Origin: a bacterium
Lineage (GTDB): Bacteria > Fidelibacterota > UBA2242
Length of the DNA: 10,830 bases
Assembly: GCA_018895675.1 (NCBI GenBank)
Contig: JAHIOG010000006.1
Coordinates: 1 to 10,830 of the forward strand
Direction: 5' to 3'
The position numbers and the translations under genes are program-made. Below are positions 7,023 to 10,830 of the stretch, one piece after another. The notes under the pieces were generated by a model. It saw nothing but the letters and a program-made list of their open reading frames with translations. It searched no databases and had not been told where the DNA came from. Positions within the stretch are counted from its first letter, which is position 1. Every line of letters starts with the position of its first letter.

Positions 7023-9416
7023 TTGCCAAACCTGAGTTTTCTCACAACCAAAGACCCCGATCGTTTAGATCCGCAATCTGCAAAGAGACGGAAATTCTGG
7101 GCGCTTTTCTGGTGTGTCGCGATTATTGTCATTATAGCCTTGCTTTTTCCGAAAAACCGATACAGCGAATATAATTACAAGATCAACGATATAACTCGAT
7201 CCGCCGTTATTGCTCCCTTTGATTATCCGATATTGAAATCCGAAACCGAATTAAGCAATGACCGTAATGATGCCCTCAAAAAAATTCACTTTGTCTTCCT
7301 GCAGAATAACGATATTCAGAGAACGGAACTGTCCAATTTGGAAATCTTTTTTAAAGATATAGAGAAGGTTCGCTCCGCTAAGAAAAAATACGAAGACTCC
7401 ATAAGGTTGCTGGACCGCTACCGCTATTCCAAACGGTATGACGAAATTCTGTCGATGACCCAAACCGATTCAATCTCATATTCAAACCTGGCTACTTATC
7501 TTCAGGAAAATTATCAGTTCGAAGAAAATTCAATCGTTTATACTCAGCTGATCCTCAATTTGGAAAATCAGAAAGACAATGTTAGCTTCCCCTTTAATTT
7601 CTATCCTCTGTTACGACAGATTTTAAGCAACCTCTATGCTCAGCTTATTCTTGATATCAGTAAAGAACAAATCATCAGCGACCGCATCGCCATTTCGCAA
7701 AACAATGAAGAACTATTGGTGGACTACGACCAGTTATTGACACTGAAAGAAGCCTGGACAAAAGCGAAATTGACGCTGCAGGCAAAATATCCCGAACAGG
7801 ATTCCAAATTCATCAATACAGGTTACGAGATCATTGTTAAATTTTTAAAACCAAACCTGATTTACCATAAGGAAAAAACCGAATCCCGTCAGCAGGAAGC
7901 GATCAATAAGGTTCCGATCAGCAAGGGTATTATTCTTGAAAATGAAAAGATTGTCGACGCAAACACTAAAATAACGCCGGAGATTTACCAGAAGCTGGAA
8001 TCTCTATCGAAAGATAGAGCCCGCCGGGCAAATATTCGCGGTGGCCTCCGGAAAAGTCTTCCATTAATCGGCGATCCAATCATCTTCATCGGACAAATCT
8101 TATTGGTGTCGATCATTGCATCATTCTTTATTACATTTTTACTTTCGTATAGGCGCTCAATTCTCAGAGACCCAAAAATGGTCGTACTCCTGGGAATCAT
8201 TTTCGTCATTCAGTCACTATTTACACTGTTTTTCGTACAGAAATTTAACATATCCGAATTTGCCATTCCCATCACTATCGCAGCCATGACGCTGACAATA
8301 CTTTTTGACAGCAAGATCGCTTTCGTAGGAGCCGCAACCATAACTATGATTGTAGGTGCTCAATTGCAGGGTAGCCTCAATTTTATAATTACATCAGTTT
8401 TTGTGAATTCCTTCGCTATTTATTCGGTACGCAAGCTGCGTAAACGAAGTCAACTTTTTCAATCAATCATTTACATTCTGCTGGGTTATCTGATCGCCAT
8501 CAGCGTTACCGAATTATTAAAATACTCGTCCATTCAGGAAATGACAAACGACCTTCTATACGCTGGCATAAACGGCGTGTTGTCGCCGTTTCTCACCTAT
8601 GGAATCATCAGTCTGCTGGAAGGAATCTTTGGGATCACAACCGATTTGACCCTCCTGGAATTAGCCGATTTCAATCATCCGTTACTAAAGTCATTATCCA
8701 AAGAAGCAACCGGAACGTTCACGCATAGCGTCACTGTTGGCAATCTCGCCGAAGCCGCCGCCGATACTGTCGGCGCAAATGCCTTACGGGCTCGTGTCGG
8801 CGCCTATTATCATGATATCGGCAAAATCACGAAACCCGAATATTTTGTCGAAAATCAATCCTACAACATTAATAAACACGATAATCTTGCTCCAAACCTG
8901 AGCGCGCTGATCATTATTAATCACATAAAAGAAGGTATTCGCTTAGCCAAAGAATATAAACTTCCTAAAGCAATTATAGATTTCATATCCACTCATCATG
9001 GGACTACCCGGGTTGAATTTTTTTATAATAAAGCGATGGAACAGTCTGACGGCGACACTCTTATTAATGAATCCGATTTCCAATACCCCGGCCCCAAACC
9101 CCATACCAAAGAAACCGGAGTTTTAATGATTTGTGAATCAATCGAGGCTGCTTCCCGCTCTCTCGAAAAACCCACCGTGGGAAATATCGAAAAAATTATT
9201 GACCAGATAATTGAAAAACGACTTAAGGAAGGGCAACTGGATGAATGTCCGCTGACTCTTGCTGATCTTAGTAAAATCAAAGGTGATATAAAATCAAATA
9301 CCGGCATTATGCCGATTCTAAAAGGTCTTCACCACCTCCGTGTCGAGTACCCGGGACAAGAAAAGGAGATTCCTTCGAAACCGGCAAAAGCAAAATCCAA
9401 ACAACCCGGCACTTAA
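7023..9416 (+). CDS. pgpH: 7TM-HD family cyclic-di-AMP phosphodiesterase (PgpH/YqfF-like)
   Basis: Family members hydrolyse the second messenger c-di-AMP at the inner face of the membrane. The 797-residue protein has the full PgpH order: a short cytoplasmic N-terminus, TM1 at about residues 22-43, a large extracytoplasmic 7TMR-HDED domain (about 44-345), seven membrane segments (about 350-545), and a cytoplasmic HD domain (about 550-720). Visible metal ligands are H568 (FTHS), H597-D598 (YYHDIGK) and H658-H659 (STHHG). The position where the family normally has a final Asp (L/ADSVEAAS) reads CESIEAAS, with E705, a possible conservative ligand swap. A basic Lys/Pro-rich tail ends the protein. 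The start is TTG with a good ribosome site. The stop overlaps ybeY in TAATG. The same pgpH-ybeY adjacency is known in Firmicutes (yqfF-ybeY). I cannot tell from this window whether the organism makes c-di-AMP. Confidence 0.88.
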   Translation: MPNLSFLTTKDPDRLDPQSAKRRKFWALFWCVAIIVIIALLFPKNRYSEYNYKINDITRSAVIAPFDYPILKSETELSNDRNDALKKIHFVFLQNNDIQRTELSNLEIFFKDIEKVRSAKKKYEDSIRLLDRYRYSKRYDEILSMTQTDSISYSNLATYLQENYQFEENSIVYTQLILNLENQKDNVSFPFNFYPLLRQILSNLYAQLILDISKEQIISDRIAISQNNEELLVDYDQLLTLKEAWTKAKLTLQAKYPEQDSKFINTGYEIIVKFLKPNLIYHKEKTESRQQEAINKVPISKGIILENEKIVDANTKITPEIYQKLESLSKDRARRANIRGGLRKSLPLIGDPIIFIGQILLVSIIASFFITFLLSYRRSILRDPKMVVLLGIIFVIQSLFTLFFVQKFNISEFAIPITIAAMTLTILFDSKIAFVGAATITMIVGAQLQGSLNFIITSVFVNSFAIYSVRKLRKRSQLFQSIIYILLGYLIAISVTELLKYSSIQEMTNDLLYAGINGVLSPFLTYGIISLLEGIFGITTDLTLLELADFNHPLLKSLSKEATGTFTHSVTVGNLAEAAADTVGANALRARVGAYYHDIGKITKPEYFVENQSYNINKHDNLAPNLSALIIINHIKEGIRLAKEYKLPKAIIDFISTHHGTTRVEFFYNKAMEQSDGDTLINESDFQYPGPKPHTKETGVLMICESIEAASRSLEKPTVGNIEKIIDQIIEKRLKEGQLDECPLTLADLSKIKGDIKSNTGIMPILKGLHHLRVEYPGQEKEIPSKPAKAKSKQPGT

Positions 9417-9865
9417 TGTCACTCGTTTCCATCATTAACAATTACCCGAAATTCCAGCTATTATCACCGGCAATTAAATCTATTATAGAAACTGTTGCTA
9501 AGGGAGAAAATGTGTCTTTCTCTCGCGTTACTATAATTGCAGCCAGCGACCAGATATTAAATCGCCTGAAGAAACAATATTTCCATGATGATGTTCTCAC
9601 CGACACGATCAGTTTCAATTTTAACGAGCCCGGCGAGGCAATCGAGGGTGAAATTTATATCAGCATCGACATAATCAAAGATAATGCCCGGCGCTTTGAT
9701 AACACTTTCCAGCAGGAATTGATCCTTGTTATTCTACACAGTATTCTTCATTTAACCGGCTATAATGATCAGCACCCGGATGAAACACTGCAAATGGAGC
9801 GCTTGCAAAAACGTTATCTGCATCAAATACATGTCAAGCGCTTGTTCAGAGTGTTAAAAAAATAA
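9416..9865 (+). CDS. ybeY: rRNA maturation factor / endoribonuclease YbeY
   Basis: YbeY is a metal-dependent endoribonuclease needed for 16S rRNA 3'-end maturation and ribosome quality control. The 149-residue size is usual. The family segments are LNRLKKQYFHDDVLTDTISF (the LNxxYRxxDxxTDVLSF block), EGEIYIS, and the metal motif HSILHLTGYND with H108, H112 and D118. Proteobacterial YbeY has His at the third position (HGxLHLxGYDH). Here Asp118 takes that place and H120 follows two residues later, as in the GYKD variants I associate with Bacteroidetes. It starts inside the pgpH stop (TAATG) with no ribosome site of its own, so translational coupling is likely. mazG follows after 2 bp. Confidence 0.93.
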   Translation: MSLVSIINNYPKFQLLSPAIKSIIETVAKGENVSFSRVTIIAASDQILNRLKKQYFHDDVLTDTISFNFNEPGEAIEGEIYISIDIIKDNARRFDNTFQQELILVILHSILHLTGYNDQHPDETLQMERLQKRYLHQIHVKRLFRVLKK

Positions 9866-9867
9866 CT

Positions 9868-10665
9868 ATGTCTGATAATTCTACGCTTTGTAATGAATTT
9901 GCCAAACTGATAGAAATTGTCAGGACTCTGCGCGGTCCCTCCGGATGTGAGTGGGATCGGGCACAGACCGCCACATCATTATCGCCTTATTTTCTGGAAG
10001 AGGCTCACGAAACCATTGCAGCCATTCATGAAAATAACCACCAAAAATTAAAAGAAGAATTGGGCGATCTGTTATTACATATTGTCTTTCAGTCGGAAAT
10101 TGCCGAAGAAAATAAGCAGTTTCGTCTTTCTGACTCCATCCGTAATATCAATGAAAAATTAGTACGGAGACATCCCCACGTCTTTGGCGATGTAAATGTC
10201 AAGAACGTTCAGGAGATCAAACAGAACTGGGAAGAGATAAAGTTAAAAGAAGGTCGTGATTCCCTGATGGAAGGACTACCCAAAACCCTTCCCGCTCTGC
10301 TATTAGCCCGTCGAATTCAGGAAAGAGCTGCCCAGGTCGGCTTTGACTGGGATAAAATTGATCTCGTTTGGGAAAAAGTGCATGAGGAGCTGGATGAATT
10401 AAAGGACGCCTTAAAACTGTCGGATGATAAAAATATTACACTTGAGTTCGGTGATCTTCTTTTTTCCCTGGTAAATCTTTCACGTTTTCTAAATATAAAT
10501 CCCGAAGAGGCGTTATATTCCACATTAAAAAAATTCGTAAAGCGATTCCAGTATATCGAAAAAGAACTGGCTGCAAAAAATATTCAACTTAAAGATGCGA
10601 CTCTGGAAGAGATGGATCGTCTCTGGAACCAAACCCGAATCGAAGACAATAAATCACTATCCTGA
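9868..10665 (+). CDS. mazG: Nucleoside triphosphate pyrophosphohydrolase MazG
   Basis: MazG hydrolyses NTPs and dNTPs to the monophosphate and pyrophosphate, cleaning the nucleotide pool and, in E. coli, lowering ppGpp. The 265-residue protein has the normal tandem layout. Domain 1 starts with LRGPSGCEWDRAQT and carries EEAHE (44-48) and ELGD (64-67). A linker with RRHPHVFGDV and EGRDSLMEGLPKTLPALL follows. Domain 2 has EELDE (173-177) and EFGD (193-196). Both EExxE...ExxD metal sites are intact, so both halves could bind magnesium. The ATG lies 2 bp after ybeY with no Shine-Dalgarno sequence, so it is probably coupled and cotranscribed. It appears to be the last gene of the unit; only a weak AT-only hairpin follows it. 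Confidence 0.95.
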   Translation: MSDNSTLCNEFAKLIEIVRTLRGPSGCEWDRAQTATSLSPYFLEEAHETIAAIHENNHQKLKEELGDLLLHIVFQSEIAEENKQFRLSDSIRNINEKLVRRHPHVFGDVNVKNVQEIKQNWEEIKLKEGRDSLMEGLPKTLPALLLARRIQERAAQVGFDWDKIDLVWEKVHEELDELKDALKLSDDKNITLEFGDLLFSLVNLSRFLNINPEEALYSTLKKFVKRFQYIEKELAAKNIQLKDATLEEMDRLWNQTRIEDNKSLS

Positions 10666-10706
10666 ATACATTCCCGAAATATTTTAACAATTTTTACAAA
10701 ATTGCC

Positions 10707-10735
10707 TTGACCATAACATCTATTGGAAGTATATT
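10707..10735 (+). promoter_or_regulatory. Strong sigma70-type promoter for the downstream RNA
   Basis: TTGACC (-35, 5 of 6 consensus) and TATATT (-10, 5 of 6) are separated by exactly 17 bp. Transcription would begin near 10741-10743. No start codon with a ribosome site follows within the window, which fits an RNA gene. Confidence 0.7.
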
Positions 10736-10741
10736 GAAAGT

Positions 10742-10830
10742 AGAGATCTTTGAAATTTATCCTGCAATGGTGTAACCTATATTTTTAGAACCAACACCTA
10801 AAATATGGGAGCCGGGCTTCGGGCGTGGAA
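10742..10830 (+). ncRNA. ssrS: Candidate 6S RNA, 5' portion, cut by window edge
   Basis: 6S RNA binds the housekeeping RNA polymerase by mimicking an open promoter. This assignment rests on sequence resemblance from memory and on position, not on a search. The expected pieces appear in order after a strong promoter: CCTGCAATGGTGT (10761-10773), like the CCCTGCGGTGTT block of many 6S RNAs; GAACCAACACC (10788-10798), like the TGAGCCAACAC central-bubble segment that templates product RNA; and GCCGGGCTTCGGGC (10811-10824), like the base of the apical arm. GAACCAA falls about 46-48 nt from the predicted start, close to the position of the pRNA start site in E. coli 6S RNA (U44). The 3' half, which should close the stem, lies outside the window. 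Alternatives are another structured small RNA or a 5' leader of a downstream gene. Confidence 0.5.

Noticed and set aside
10688..10704. CAATTTT-TAC-AAAATTG hairpin after mazG as a terminator
   Set aside because: The 7-bp stem is almost all A/T and no T tract follows, so it is too weak to call. It overlaps the approach to the next promoter.
1..10830. CRISPR arrays, insertion sequences, toxin-antitoxin or defence genes
   Set aside because: No spaced direct repeats, transposase motifs, long terminal inverted repeats or defence-family proteins are visible. mazG here is the housekeeping two-domain form, with no mazEF beside it.

Overview
This window looks like a stretch of chromosomal housekeeping genes from an uncultured or little-studied Gram-negative bacterium. 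Every gene lies on the + strand. Base composition is moderate to AT-leaning by eye, with no obvious shift along the window. The lineage hints are weak. The FabH active-site context (IRVQCSGF) and the YbeY metal motif (HSILHLTGYND, Asp where Proteobacteria have His) are of the type I associate with Bacteroidetes and wider FCB-group bacteria. Clear Shine-Dalgarno sites are present before only some genes. An FCB-superphylum candidate lineage is my best guess, and it is an inference.

Layout. (1) Positions 1-2805 hold an apparent three-gene operon: the 3' part of an unrecognised protein gene, thiN (thiamine pyrophosphokinase), and an SSS-family sodium:solute symporter whose ATG overlaps the thiN stop (ATGA). 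(2) Positions 2898-2971 hold tRNA-Val(CAC), followed by an intrinsic terminator at 3028-3060. (3) Positions 3080-10665 hold a tightly packed run: a coiled-coil/C4 zinc-ribbon protein, rnpB (class A RNase P RNA), recJ, fabH, pgpH (7TM-HD cyclic-di-AMP phosphodiesterase family), ybeY and mazG. (4) After mazG comes a strong sigma70-type promoter (TTGACC, 17 bp, TATATT), which drives what I read as the 5' part of a 6S RNA cut by the window edge.

How the genes relate. thiN plus the coupled transporter suggests a vitamin B1 uptake/activation unit, although the transporter's substrate is not shown by its sequence. The second block mixes RNA processing (rnpB, ybeY), DNA repair (recJ), fatty-acid initiation (fabH), nucleotide second-messenger turnover (pgpH) and nucleotide-pool cleansing (mazG). 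The pgpH-ybeY pair is a recurrent neighbourhood (yqfF-ybeY in Firmicutes).

I found no mobile element, CRISPR array, defence island or clearly new multi-gene system. The most interesting details are: the mature 5' end of rnpB falling inside the stop codon of the preceding gene; the predicted unannotated 6S RNA at the 3' edge; the Asp-to-Glu change at the last metal-ligand position of the PgpH HD domain; and the thiN-linked transporter.
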